Origin: Candidatus Poribacteria bacterium
GTDB lineage: Bacteria > Poribacteria > WGA-4E > WGA-3G
Length of the DNA: 64,000 nucleotides
Assembly: GCA_958295945.1 (NCBI GenBank)
Contig: OY282386.1
Span: 2,679,864-2,743,863 of the forward strand
Direction: 5' to 3'
The position numbers and the translations under genes were made by a program. The notes under the pieces are model-generated. The model did no database searches. It worked only from the letters and a program-made list of their open reading frames with translations, and was not told the DNA's origin. Below, piece after piece: positions 25,562 through 35,600 of this stretch. The first letter of the stretch is position 1. The number at the start of each line of letters is the position of its first letter.

Positions 25562-27451
25562 GTGAAAAAGAATTTACTTTGTGTGCTTGTGGTATTCTGC
25601 ATGATTGTACTCAACGCAAACGCACAAATTGAATGGGACGCTGACGAGTTCATGCCGTTGTCTGAAGTAAAAATTGGCATGAAAGGTAAAGGATACACAG
25701 TGTTTTCTGGTACAGATGCTGAAGAATTTACTTATGAAGTAACCAGCATTGAATACAACTCAAATCCAGGATGGCATGTGGTCTGGGCAGAAGGTACCAG
25801 TGAAAACTTTAAGCGTACCGGTGTTGCGGGTGGAATGAGTGGTAGTCCAGTCTACATTAATGGACGGTTAATGGGAGCTATTTCACTTGGTTATTTCAAT
25901 CAACGTGAACACTCAAATAACTTTGGAATCACACCATTCGAACAAATGGTAAATGTTGCAAAACGCGGTATGGAACCGAACCTTTTATATGCCTACACAC
26001 AACAAACCGAACTTGGTTCTGAATTTGTCCAGGAAGGTCTCAATATGTTGCCTACCCTTCTTCCTAAAGGCGATAACGGTTTGTTCACAAATCCGATTGA
26101 TAATCCCAACATGGCATCAGATTTTGACTTGAATGTTGAAGAGCTTTCATTGCAGTTGGCAATACCTGTCACCATTCCAAGACTTGATAGACAAACGCTG
26201 CAGCTACTAAAACCATTTTTTGCAAGAGGGAATATGGTGCCTCTCCAAGCAGCAGGAGGTGGAGCTCCTGTCAAAGAATCACCTGTTGAACCGGGACAGA
26301 TTGTTGGACAAGAGGCAATACGCGGTGATGTTGCATCTTTTGGCTATGGAACTATCACTTACATAGACAAACAGAAGAAAGAATTACTCGCTTACGGACA
26401 TTCAGCTTTTGGTGAAGGTAATGTGAACCTACCGTTGTCTGGAGGTTATGTCCACTTTATTTTGCCGAGTCGGTCCCGATCATCTAAAATTGCTTCCGCA
26501 ACGCAGCCAATCGGAACATTAGTACAAGATCGTGTCCCCGCAATTGCTGGACTAATTGAAGAACTTCCGAACTCACATCATTTTATTCCAGTGACAGCAA
26601 AGGTCCAAACATCTGATAAGAAAGTACATAACCTATCCTATGAAGCCGCACGAGATAAGACGTTCACAGCAGTTTATGCGGCTTCTGGAATTTCGGGTTT
26701 AGTAAGCGCGATGGAGTTCTCTGGTAATGATCACACAGTCAATGTAATGGCTAAAATTACACTGGAAGATCATCCAGAATTAGACAATAATGAAGTCGTC
26801 GTAAACAATATCTTTTCCTCAAGCGGATCACCCGGATTTAACGTGTCACAGACAATATTATCCCCGATGCTGGATCTGTTAGTCAATCCTTATGCTAAAG
26901 TTAAAATAGAGTCTATTGACTTTGATATTAAATTAGAGGATAGACGAAAGACAGCGGTGATTCTGAAATCACGACTTGATAAGAATGTCTATCGTCCAGG
27001 GGAAGAAGTAGAAATTACATATACTATTCGTCCCTATCTTGAGCAAACTGAGACATTAACAGCCAAAATTAAAATTCCGAAAGATACACTTGATGGAATT
27101 GTCTTACTTCGCGCAATGAGTTCCAACTCATATCGGAGTTGGAAACGCTCACGAGCCCCGGGGACTTCTCGGGCGACAAACATCAATCAGTTGGTAAAAT
27201 TATTAAATGACGGTGAACCGAACACAAACCTTATACTTGAACTTTCCGTACCACAACCCGGATTAACCGTTCAAGGTGAGGAATTTCCTAATCTACCGCT
27301 TTCCGTTATGTCTGTGATGAACACCACACTCCGAAGTGGAGAAAATGGTTTCACGTTTGGAACAGTGGTACACACGGATAAGGTTGAAACTGACTACATT
27401 ATCGTTGGCAGTGCTTCTATGCCGGTAGCCGTTAATAGGAACGCACAATAA
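25562..27451 (+). CDS. Secreted SpoIVB-type (S55) peptidase domain protein
   Basis: A GTG start at 25562 has AAAGAGGAGTAAAGTA before it. A Sec signal peptide (LLCVLVVFCMIVLNANA) leads into an S55 domain: VKIGMKGKGYTVFSG, then VAGGMSGSPVYINGRLMGAIS with the likely nucleophile Ser93, then LAYGHSAFGEGNVNLPLSGG and IGTLVQDRVPAIAG, all typical of SpoIVB-like proteins. At 629 residues it is longer than SpoIVB. The C-terminal 200 residues look like an Ig-like beta domain. No sporulation genes are nearby, so the role is likely envelope proteolysis or signalling. The following propeller gene begins 55 bases later and is probably co-transcribed. Confidence 0.85.
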   Translation: MKKNLLCVLVVFCMIVLNANAQIEWDADEFMPLSEVKIGMKGKGYTVFSGTDAEEFTYEVTSIEYNSNPGWHVVWAEGTSENFKRTGVAGGMSGSPVYINGRLMGAISLGYFNQREHSNNFGITPFEQMVNVAKRGMEPNLLYAYTQQTELGSEFVQEGLNMLPTLLPKGDNGLFTNPIDNPNMASDFDLNVEELSLQLAIPVTIPRLDRQTLQLLKPFFARGNMVPLQAAGGGAPVKESPVEPGQIVGQEAIRGDVASFGYGTITYIDKQKKELLAYGHSAFGEGNVNLPLSGGYVHFILPSRSRSSKIASATQPIGTLVQDRVPAIAGLIEELPNSHHFIPVTAKVQTSDKKVHNLSYEAARDKTFTAVYAASGISGLVSAMEFSGNDHTVNVMAKITLEDHPELDNNEVVVNNIFSSSGSPGFNVSQTILSPMLDLLVNPYAKVKIESIDFDIKLEDRRKTAVILKSRLDKNVYRPGEEVEITYTIRPYLEQTETLTAKIKIPKDTLDGIVLLRAMSSNSYRSWKRSRAPGTSRATNINQLVKLLNDGEPNTNLILELSVPQPGLTVQGEEFPNLPLSVMSVMNTTLRSGENGFTFGTVVHTDKVETDYIIVGSASMPVAVNRNAQ

Positions 27452-27506
27452 TCTAATATTGGATTTATTTTCATTTACGCGCAATTGTAACAGGAGGATA
27501 TGTTTT

Positions 27507-29615
27507 ATGCGCAGCTTTTTTCGCTTTTGGAGCCTGATGGCATTACTCTTAATTCCCGTATGTATTGCATCGGCTGTGACCACATCATTGTGGGAACAAC
27601 ATCAGAGATCGGATTTTGAATCAGGAGAAATTAAGAAAATCTCTGTTTCAAGCACGGGAGATGCCATGTTATCACGCAAAATTGACGGTTTCTCAAAAAT
27701 AGATGAGGCACGTGTCTGGGCACTCGTTGAAGACTCTGAAGGCAATATCTATGCTGGAACTGGCAACGAAGGTAAAATATACAAAATAGATGCCGACGGT
27801 CAAAATTTTTCACTTTATTATGATTCACCTGAAGTAGAAATATATAGTCTTGCTATCGGAGCAGATGATACCCTATATGCTGGCACAGGTCCTGATGGGT
27901 TGATCTACAAAATTACGGATGAATCTACACCGCCAGAAACCATTTTAAAAGAAGGCGACAAATACGTATGGTCTATGCATCTTGACGATGCAGGAAACCT
28001 GTTTGCCGTTACAGGTCTTGAAGGTAAAGTATATAAAATTACACCTGACGGTGAAGTCAATGTCCTATTTGACGCTGAAGAAAAGAATATAGTTTCTTTA
28101 GTTGCTTATGATGGTGGGTTTTATGCTGGTAGTAGCGGAAACGGTATCATATATAAAATCAGTGATGATGGCACCGCAAATGTAGTTTATCAAGCCAAAG
28201 AGAAAGATGTACGGAATCTGGTCATGGATAGCAAAGGCAACGTCTATGCCACATTAATTACATCAGTACCTATTGATAGAAGTAGTAGAAGTGCACGACC
28301 GAGTAGAGGACCATCTGTGCCTTCACCACAGGCACCAGGCAGCGGTCCACCTAAAGAAAACAAATCTTTTATTTATAAGATTCACGCCGATGGAACAGTG
28401 GCACAAGTATGGAGTTCACCAGAACCGCTGATCTCATCTATTGTTTTGGAAAACGACAATAATCTGCTGGTAGGAACCGGAAGTAATGGTAAATTATTTC
28501 GCGTTAAAACAGATACAGGTGAATTTGCTGAAATCGGTAAATGTTCTTCGAAAGATGTCGTCCGGATATACCAAACAAAGAATTCGGATAACATGAAGAC
28601 TATCCTCGCTGCTGGTAACCCAGGTAAACTATTCCAACTTACATCAGACCATGTTGAGGAAGGCACAATTGAATCCTCTGTCCACAACGCACAAAGTTTG
28701 TCACGTTGGGGTAAACTTTCGTGGGAAGCTGATGTGCTAGAAGGCACTTCAATTAGTTTTGCTACCCGTTCAGGGAACACCCGAAAACCTGATGATACAT
28801 GGAACGAATGGTCAGATGAACTCATGACACCTGAAGGATCGCAAATTCCGAATGCGGATGCACAATATATCCAATGGCGAGCAAAGTTCACTACCACAGA
28901 TCCAGGCAAATCACCCACACTGAAAAAGGTAATACTCGCATCTGCTCAAACAAATGTTGAGCCACGGTTTACCAGTCTTTCTGTTGGTGCATCCGGTAGA
29001 AGTAGTTCACAACGTTCCTCAGCCGGTCCACCATCACCAAGCAGTGCAAGTAGAGGTTCGTCCCAAGCTTCATCACCAAAAAGATGGAAAATTGAGTGGA
29101 AAGTTGAAGATGCTAATAAAGACACACTACAATTTACCGTTTACTACAGAGGTGTTGATGAAGAAAACTGGCAACTCCTCAAAAAGGAACTCACTACTCC
29201 CAGTTATGATTGGGATATAACTTCAATCGCTGATGGCAGATATGAACTGAAGGTTGTTGCAACGGATAAGTTAAGCAATCCTGTCGGATGGGAAAAAACT
29301 GCCAAGAAAGAAAGTGCACCGTTCAGTATTGATAATACCGATCCGAATGTCGGTGAAATTAAGGTCGATCCAAACGGTGAAGGATTTAAAATCACATGTA
29401 AGGTCTCGGATATCATGAACACTGTCCAGAAAGCTGTCTATAAGATTGACAACGACGAAAAGTGGAAAGTCATTTTCCCAGAAGATGGAATCTTTGATTC
29501 CAAAGAAGAGACCTTATTGTTAGAAACTGGAAAACTATCCGAAGGTGCTCATAGCATTACAATTCGGGTGACCGATAAAGCACAGAACACTGCAACTGGT
29601 CGTAGAAGTTTCTAA
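27507..29615 (+). CDS. Secreted beta-propeller protein with C-terminal Ig-like domains
   Basis: The ATG at 27507 (MRSFFRFWSLMALLLIPVCIASA) has AGGAGG ten bases upstream; the frame extends 48 bases further but without a ribosome site. After the signal peptide come at least six propeller blades built on units such as NIYAGTGNEGKIYKIDADG, LYAGTGPDGLIYKI and FYAGSSGNGIIYKIS. A Ser/Pro-rich linker, an Ig-like region (about 440-500), a second Ser-rich linker and fibronectin/Ig-like strands (about 540-700, YELKVVATDKLSNPVGWEK) follow. It is likely a surface scaffold or ligand binder working with the S55 peptidase before it. No enzyme motif was recognised. Confidence 0.78.
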   Translation: MRSFFRFWSLMALLLIPVCIASAVTTSLWEQHQRSDFESGEIKKISVSSTGDAMLSRKIDGFSKIDEARVWALVEDSEGNIYAGTGNEGKIYKIDADGQNFSLYYDSPEVEIYSLAIGADDTLYAGTGPDGLIYKITDESTPPETILKEGDKYVWSMHLDDAGNLFAVTGLEGKVYKITPDGEVNVLFDAEEKNIVSLVAYDGGFYAGSSGNGIIYKISDDGTANVVYQAKEKDVRNLVMDSKGNVYATLITSVPIDRSSRSARPSRGPSVPSPQAPGSGPPKENKSFIYKIHADGTVAQVWSSPEPLISSIVLENDNNLLVGTGSNGKLFRVKTDTGEFAEIGKCSSKDVVRIYQTKNSDNMKTILAAGNPGKLFQLTSDHVEEGTIESSVHNAQSLSRWGKLSWEADVLEGTSISFATRSGNTRKPDDTWNEWSDELMTPEGSQIPNADAQYIQWRAKFTTTDPGKSPTLKKVILASAQTNVEPRFTSLSVGASGRSSSQRSSAGPPSPSSASRGSSQASSPKRWKIEWKVEDANKDTLQFTVYYRGVDEENWQLLKKELTTPSYDWDITSIADGRYELKVVATDKLSNPVGWEKTAKKESAPFSIDNTDPNVGEIKVDPNGEGFKITCKVSDIMNTVQKAVYKIDNDEKWKVIFPEDGIFDSKEETLLLETGKLSEGAHSITIRVTDKAQNTATGRRSF

Positions 29616-29641
29616 TAACGTGATCTAAAGCAGACAAATTA

Positions 29642-29673
29642 TAGGGCGGGTTTTAAACTCGTCCTATTTTTTT
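29642..29673 (+). terminator. Intrinsic terminator after the propeller gene
   Basis: TAGGGCGGGTTT and AAACTCGTCCTA pair over 12 bp with two G-U pairs, followed by a seven-T run. It overlaps the 3' end of the convergent bioA gene. Confidence 0.75.
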
Positions 29674-31022
29674 GTGACTGTATCAATAGCACGGTAGGTA
29701 ATGTCAAGTAGGGAATCCAATTCTGGAATAGATATTTGCAGTGGTGGCATCAAGACGATGGTATTGACAAGAGGTCTGAGGATTACCCCTTCAGTAAGTG
29801 ATGCTTTGCAAACTTTCATACCCATTCTTTCTTCAAAATGATAAGGAATGGAGTTGTCAGGATCCTCCATTATTTCTATGCCAGCAGCCATACCACAAAC
29901 ACGCACATCCCCTACATGTGGTAACTTGTAGAACGCCTGCAGACGGTTTCTAAAATGTCTGATTGTTACTTGGAGTCGGTCAAGTAATTTCTCTCTCTCA
30001 AAAATTGCAATATTCTCTAATGCCACTGCACATGCTAACGGGTTACCTGTAAACGTATGACCGTGAAAAAATGTCTTGAGCTCGCTGTATTCTCCAAGAA
30101 AGGCGTTATAAATTTCATCAGTGGTTATGGTTGCTGCAAGTGGCAAGTAACCTGCTGCCAATCCTTTTGCAGCACATAGAATGTCTGGCGTTACATTTTC
30201 ATGTTCACATGCCCACATCTTCCCAGTGCGACCAAATCCTGTCATCACTTCATCAACAATCAGAAGCGTTTCTCTCCTTTTTGCCAATTCCGATAGTTCT
30301 TTCAGAAATCCCTTCGGTGATAGGATCATGCCACCCGCACCTTGTATCAAAGGTTCTAATATGATTCCTGCTATTTGTCCGAAATGATCAGAAAGGGCAC
30401 GACCCACCGCATTCAACCAACGGGTCTTCTTTGCATCTGCAGTAGATTTTGAGGAATGATTAATATCGGGATCAGATACGCGGATACTCTTGAAAAGGAG
30501 TGAATTATAGGTATGATGAAAACTCTCAATCCCACCGACACTCATAGCACCCACAGTGTCTCCGTGGTAGGCTTTATCAAAGTGAATAAAGAGTTTTCGT
30601 TGTGGTTGCTCTTTATGTTGCCAATACTGAAACGCCATCTTCAGCGCGATTTCTACCGCTGTTGAACCGTTGTCAGAGTAAAAAACTTTGTTCAGACCGA
30701 CTGGTGTGATCTCTACAAGTTTTTGGGCAAGTTGTATCGCGGGGATATTGCTATAACCAAGCAGTGTTGAATGTGCAATCTTATCTAACTGATTTCTAAG
30801 TGCAGCATTGAGATCGGGATGATTGTGTCCGTGGACGTTTGTCCACATAGATGCAATCCCATCAATATATCGGTTACCTTCAACATCAAACAGATAAACA
30901 CCATCACCCCGTTCAATGATAACAGGTTTTTCAGCCAACCAATCACGCATCTGCGTGAAGGGATGCCAGAGATAGTCTTTGTCCCAAGCGATTAGCGTCT
31001 CTCTATCCCTTAAGTTTTGCAT
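29664..31022 (-). CDS. bioA: Adenosylmethionine-8-amino-7-oxononanoate aminotransferase
   Basis: The 452-residue protein matches the BioA class III aminotransferases: WHPFTQMRDW near the N-terminus, MWTNVHGHNHPDLN, YSDNGSTAVEIALKMAFQYW, AYHGDTVGAMSVGG, IVDEVMTGFGRTGKMWA and the PLP lysine in CAAKGLAAGYLPL. It moves an amino group from S-adenosylmethionine to KAPA in biotin synthesis, in the cytoplasm. The other bio genes are not adjacent. Its start overlaps the end of the ferredoxin-fusion gene by 20 bases, so translation may be coupled. Confidence 0.95.
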   Translation of the reverse strand: MQNLRDRETLIAWDKDYLWHPFTQMRDWLAEKPVIIERGDGVYLFDVEGNRYIDGIASMWTNVHGHNHPDLNAALRNQLDKIAHSTLLGYSNIPAIQLAQKLVEITPVGLNKVFYSDNGSTAVEIALKMAFQYWQHKEQPQRKLFIHFDKAYHGDTVGAMSVGGIESFHHTYNSLLFKSIRVSDPDINHSSKSTADAKKTRWLNAVGRALSDHFGQIAGIILEPLIQGAGGMILSPKGFLKELSELAKRRETLLIVDEVMTGFGRTGKMWACEHENVTPDILCAAKGLAAGYLPLAATITTDEIYNAFLGEYSELKTFFHGHTFTGNPLACAVALENIAIFEREKLLDRLQVTIRHFRNRLQAFYKLPHVGDVRVCGMAAGIEIMEDPDNSIPYHFEERMGMKVCKASLTEGVILRPLVNTIVLMPPLQISIPELDSLLDITYRAIDTVTKK

Positions 31023-32295
31023 AGTGAACAGTCTGTTCTAACGCGAGTTCTTCATACGTGCCTTGCTTCGGCACGATAATCTCAAGCATCCTATTTTGAT
31101 ACTTCGAGTAGAAATCCTCAGGCTGTCCTGGGATAGTAAAGATATTTCTGAAACCGTCTGGAAACGAACTAGTGCGACCAACGACCTTTTCAAACCGAGG
31201 ATCAGCAAATTGCTTGGGATTTTTTATATTTCTTGGAAGTTGCGTCTGCACAGTCACAACACTTTCTTGAGTAGGTGATGTTTCTGGGGCATAAGAGGAA
31301 CTCAGATAGACTTCATAGGCGTAGTCTGGCATTCTGTCCGGTAACTCAAAAGTCTCTTTAGCTGAGGAATTCGGCACCCAACGAGGAAATTCAATCTCAA
31401 TGCGATAGTGATCAGCAAGTTCGGATACACGATTGACCATCCCGTAGCGACGGTAACGTTCTGTGATATCGTCAGAGTATATTGTCCCTTCAGTTTGAAC
31501 AGCACCGGGCATTGTTGTTCTCGGTTCTGCAGGTGCTTTTACCAAAGCAGAACGCGCCCCTTTGAGTAGAGGTGTAGCAATGAGTGAAGGGAACCATCCG
31601 TAAAATGAGGCACCGTAACGTGCTTGTTCAGCATCAGGTGTCGTCGTGAGTTCGTCTTTAAAACGAAAAACACCTTCAGCGATGGCTATCACAATTCCCA
31701 AAAAGAGCATGAGGTTGCCTTGTGAAGAAAAAAGTCCGAAACCACCTTGCTGCATCCCAATGAAAAAGAGGACAAGCGGATAGAGAATCAAATTGATCAA
31801 ACTGTTGATGCCAGTTGAAATCGCACTGCTGAAAACCCAAGGCTTCCCTGCCATTCCCTCTAATTCCGTCTTAAATTTGGCGGAGAAAGCACCGAGCAGC
31901 GGTTGTCCAAGCATAGTCATGAGGGCGAAGGGTTGACGTAAAGACGAACCAACTGAATCTGGCAGCTGCACAAATTCTTCAGGTACTCCCTGTTCTTTCC
32001 CTCTCGACTTACCCGATTCATCAGAATCTCCATCAGCTTTTTCTGGATATTCAAACGTTTCAAAAAATATACTATTAATATCAATATATGATTCCCACTC
32101 ACTTGGAACATCGCTTTGCTGATAAATCGCTTCAACGGGGCATTCGTCAACACACGCAGCACAGTCTATGCAAACGTCAGGGTCAATATAGAGTTGATTT
32201 TCGCCGTCAACCGTATGTATACAATCTACAGGACACACATCAACGCACGCAGTATCCTTCACATCTACACAAGGTTCACAAATTATATACGCCAA
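31003..32295 (-). CDS. Ferredoxin fused to a membrane domain
   Basis: Residues 1-60 are a 7Fe-type bacterial ferredoxin: ICEPCVDVKDTACVDVCPVDC followed by YIDPDVCIDCAACVDECPVEAIY-like sequence, giving one 3Fe/4Fe and one 4Fe-4S cluster site. The remaining 370 residues are unlike ferredoxins. An acidic linker is followed by two or three membrane helices at about 165-215 (LINLILYPLVLFFIGM, NLMLFLGIVIAIAEGVF), then a soluble strand-rich region ending in VPKQGTYEELALEQTV. The fusion suggests an electron carrier tethered to the inner membrane. The partner is unknown. The 20-base overlap with bioA hints at electron supply near biotin synthesis, but this is only inference. Confidence 0.8.
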   Translation of the reverse strand: MAYIICEPCVDVKDTACVDVCPVDCIHTVDGENQLYIDPDVCIDCAACVDECPVEAIYQQSDVPSEWESYIDINSIFFETFEYPEKADGDSDESGKSRGKEQGVPEEFVQLPDSVGSSLRQPFALMTMLGQPLLGAFSAKFKTELEGMAGKPWVFSSAISTGINSLINLILYPLVLFFIGMQQGGFGLFSSQGNLMLFLGIVIAIAEGVFRFKDELTTTPDAEQARYGASFYGWFPSLIATPLLKGARSALVKAPAEPRTTMPGAVQTEGTIYSDDITERYRRYGMVNRVSELADHYRIEIEFPRWVPNSSAKETFELPDRMPDYAYEVYLSSSYAPETSPTQESVVTVQTQLPRNIKNPKQFADPRFEKVVGRTSSFPDGFRNIFTIPGQPEDFYSKYQNRMLEIIVPKQGTYEELALEQTVHYAKLKG

Positions 32296-32377
32296 TTCTA
32301 TCTTCCCTCCTTTATAGGATACAACTGCTGTAATTATACCACATTAACTTGTAGATAGCAAGTTGAAATAACAGGAC

Positions 32378-32535
32378 GGTTGTGTAAAGATTGTGTCACT
32401 AACTTCTCACCATGAATTGTAGGGGCGGGTCTCCGTGCCCGCCCGTTGCCTTACAGGACAAGGAATGGCGGGGCACAGAGACCCGGGGAATACCAAACGC
32501 GTATTCGTCTACGCGCATTCATACCGTTGATTTAG
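32378..32535. mobile_element. MITE-like element with GTGTAAAG end (copy C, right end altered)
   Basis: Begins GGTTGTGTAAAGATTGTGTC, carries the family arms (GGCGGGTCTCCGTGCCCGCC and GGGGCACAGAGACCCGG) and ends like copy B with TTCATACCGTTGATTT. It fills most of the gap between the ferredoxin gene and ileS; the rest shows nothing recognised. Confidence 0.65.
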
Positions 32536-32657
32536 CCCTACAATGGATGGCAGTTTTGGACTATCTTAAATGCGTCTAACAAAAAGAATCGCTAAATTAA
32601 CACCTACCGTCTTAGAATTAACTTTCAGTCCATCTCTATTTTGGAAAATACTTAAAC

Positions 32658-35600
32658 CTAAATAACCCTGACCTGTTCCACACTCAACATAGCAGGTTCA
32701 CCATTCAGTTTCTGATCAAGACTAAACGCATTTTTCCCAGGCAATTCAACCACTTCAGTCGTTAAAGTTTCGCTCAGAATATACTCTCGATGCACTTCAA
32801 ACGCTTCCGATACAAGCTCGGATGATGTAGCTACACAAAGACTAATCCGATCAGACACATTAAAATCCGCATCCTTCCGCATATTCTGGATTTTATTGAC
32901 AAGCTCGCGCGCCATCCCTTCAAGCACCAATTCATGCGTCAATTCCGTTGAGAGTGCGACGAATTTCCTCGCATCCACCTCTACAAAGAAACCTTCTCTG
33001 TTCTGTGTCTGCACATCAATTTCTGACTCTTCAAGGATATAAGTCTCACCAGATGCTTTAATCTCTAAACTCCCATTCGTTTCCAATTCTGCTTTCAACT
33101 GCATCGTATCGGCAGTAGCGAGTGCTTTTGCAATTGCCTGCACACCTTTGCCATACTTCGGTCCTAACACCTTGAAGTTCGGTTTGAGTGTTACCTGTGC
33201 AAACGTGTCCAATTCTTCAGTGAATACTATTTCCTTAACATTCAACTCATCGTGAACAAATGATGATAGTCGATTGATTGTCTCTTTTTCCGATTCAGAT
33301 AATCCACCGAGTGTGATGTCAGCAAGCGGTTGGCGCGTCTTGATACCGGAACGATTCCGCGCAGCATGCCCCATGCTGATAACATCGCGGGTGAAAGTCA
33401 TATCGGTTTCTAAAGTGCCATCTATTAACGCGTCATCTGCAGTTGGGAATTCAGCAAGGTGAACGCTCAGGGGGGCATCGTCGTCCAGTGAAACGACCAA
33501 GTTACGATAGAGTTCATCTGCCAAAAATGGAATAAACGGGGCAGCAAGTTTCGCAACAGTCACAAGCACCTCATACAATGTCGCGTAGGCTGCCTGCTTG
33601 TCTTGTCCTGCCTCTGCTCCCCAAAATCGGTCACGTGAACGTCTAACATACCAGTTGCTAAGGTCCTCTACAAAAGCTTCAATCGCACGCGGGGCATTCG
33701 TCAGATGGTAGTTCTCCATGTCATCGCCCACCTTATTTATCAAGGTATGTAATCGGGACAAAATCCATCTATCTATCGTCGCACGTTCAGAAATTGATGG
33801 TGCATCTTCCAGTACATCAACCTGCTCCAAATTGGCATACATTACAAAGAAACTATAGACATTTTGTAACGTTCCCATAAACTTTTTCAACGCTTCATCA
33901 ATGCCTTCCAGTTGGAAAGTCCGTTGTGCCCAAGGCGGCGATCCTGTGAACATATACCAACGCATCGCATCAGCACCCTGATTATCCAAAATTGTCCACG
34001 GGTCTACGGTGTTTCCTCGACTCTTACTCATCTTCTGTCCATCCGAAGCGAGTATCAGTTCAAGACAGAGACAGTTTTTATATGCAGGTTTGTCATAGAG
34101 AAGGGTGCCAGTTGCCAATAGACTGTAGAACCACCCACGAGTCTGGTCAATCGCTTCCGAAATAAAATCTGCCGGATACGCACGTTCAAACAGTTCTTTG
34201 TTTTCAAAAGGATAGTGCCATTGTGCCGTGTGTGCACACCCTGAGTCGAACCAGCAATCAATAACATCTTGAATGCGATGCATTGTGCCACTACATTTAT
34301 CACAATTAAGCACAACATCGTCAACATAAGGACGGTGAAGTTCAATATCATCTGGCACATCACGACCGAGTTCCTTCAGTTCCGCAATGCTACCCACGCA
34401 GTGTTGATGTCCGCAATCATCACATATCCAAACAGGCAGCGGAGTTCCCCAATATCGTTCCCGACTCAATCCCCAATCAATGTTATTTTCCAACCAGTTA
34501 CCGAAACGCCCATCCTTGATATGTTCCGGATACCAGTTGATCTCCTGATTGTGTTGTTGCATCTGGTCTCGGATGGCAGTTGTGCGGATAAACCACGATT
34601 CGCGAGCATAATACAGCAATGGATTATCACATCGCCAACAGAACGGATATTGGTGCGTGTACTCAGTTGCCTTGAACAACAATCCGCGACCATCCAAGTT
34701 CTCTATAATCATCGGATCTGCATCTTTAACATATTCACCACACCACACATCTTTAACCTCTGGAACAAACTTACCATCTCCACCCACCAACTGCACGAAC
34801 GGTAGGTTATGTTTCTGACCAATATCGTAGTCATCCTGTCCAAAGGCGGGTGCAATATGTACTAATCCACTTCCCTCTGTGGTAGTTACGAAGTCGCCAC
34901 TAACGATATAATGTGATTTTTCTGTATGCTGTCCACTGTCAAAAAGTGGTTCGTAATCCCAATTGAGTAGGTCGCTGCCTTTATAGTTTTCAACAATCTG
35001 TGGAAATTCATCACCGAACAAACTTTTCAAACATTCCTTCGCAAGAATTAGAGTTTTACCGTTATCTTCAACAGCGACATAATCGTCCTCTTCACCGACA
35101 GCAACAGCAACATTAGAAGGCAACGTCCAAGGAGTTGTTGTCCACACAAGCAGATAGGTCCTTTCTCTATTTTTCAGTGGAAATCGCACGAAAATAGACG
35201 GGTCTGCAACCTCTTGGTAACCGAGTGCAACTTCATGACTTGCCAAAGTTGTGCCACACCGATAGCAATACGGTTGAACCTTATGTCCCTGATACAGCAG
35301 CTTCTTATCCCACGCTTGCCGCAACACCCACCACACGCTCTCAATATAATCATTCGACAACGTGATGTACGCCTCATTTAAGTTCACCCAAAACCCGATA
35401 CGTTCCGTCATCTCACGCCAATCCTGCTCATACTGAAAGACATTTTCTTTACACTTCTCAATAAAGTTTTGAACGCCGTAAGCCTCTAATTCCGCTTTAT
35501 TTGTAATGTTGAGTTGCTTTTCCACTTGATATTCAACGGGAAGTCCGTGCGTGTCCCATCCTGCTTTTCTGTGGACATAATGTCCCGTCATCGTCTTATA

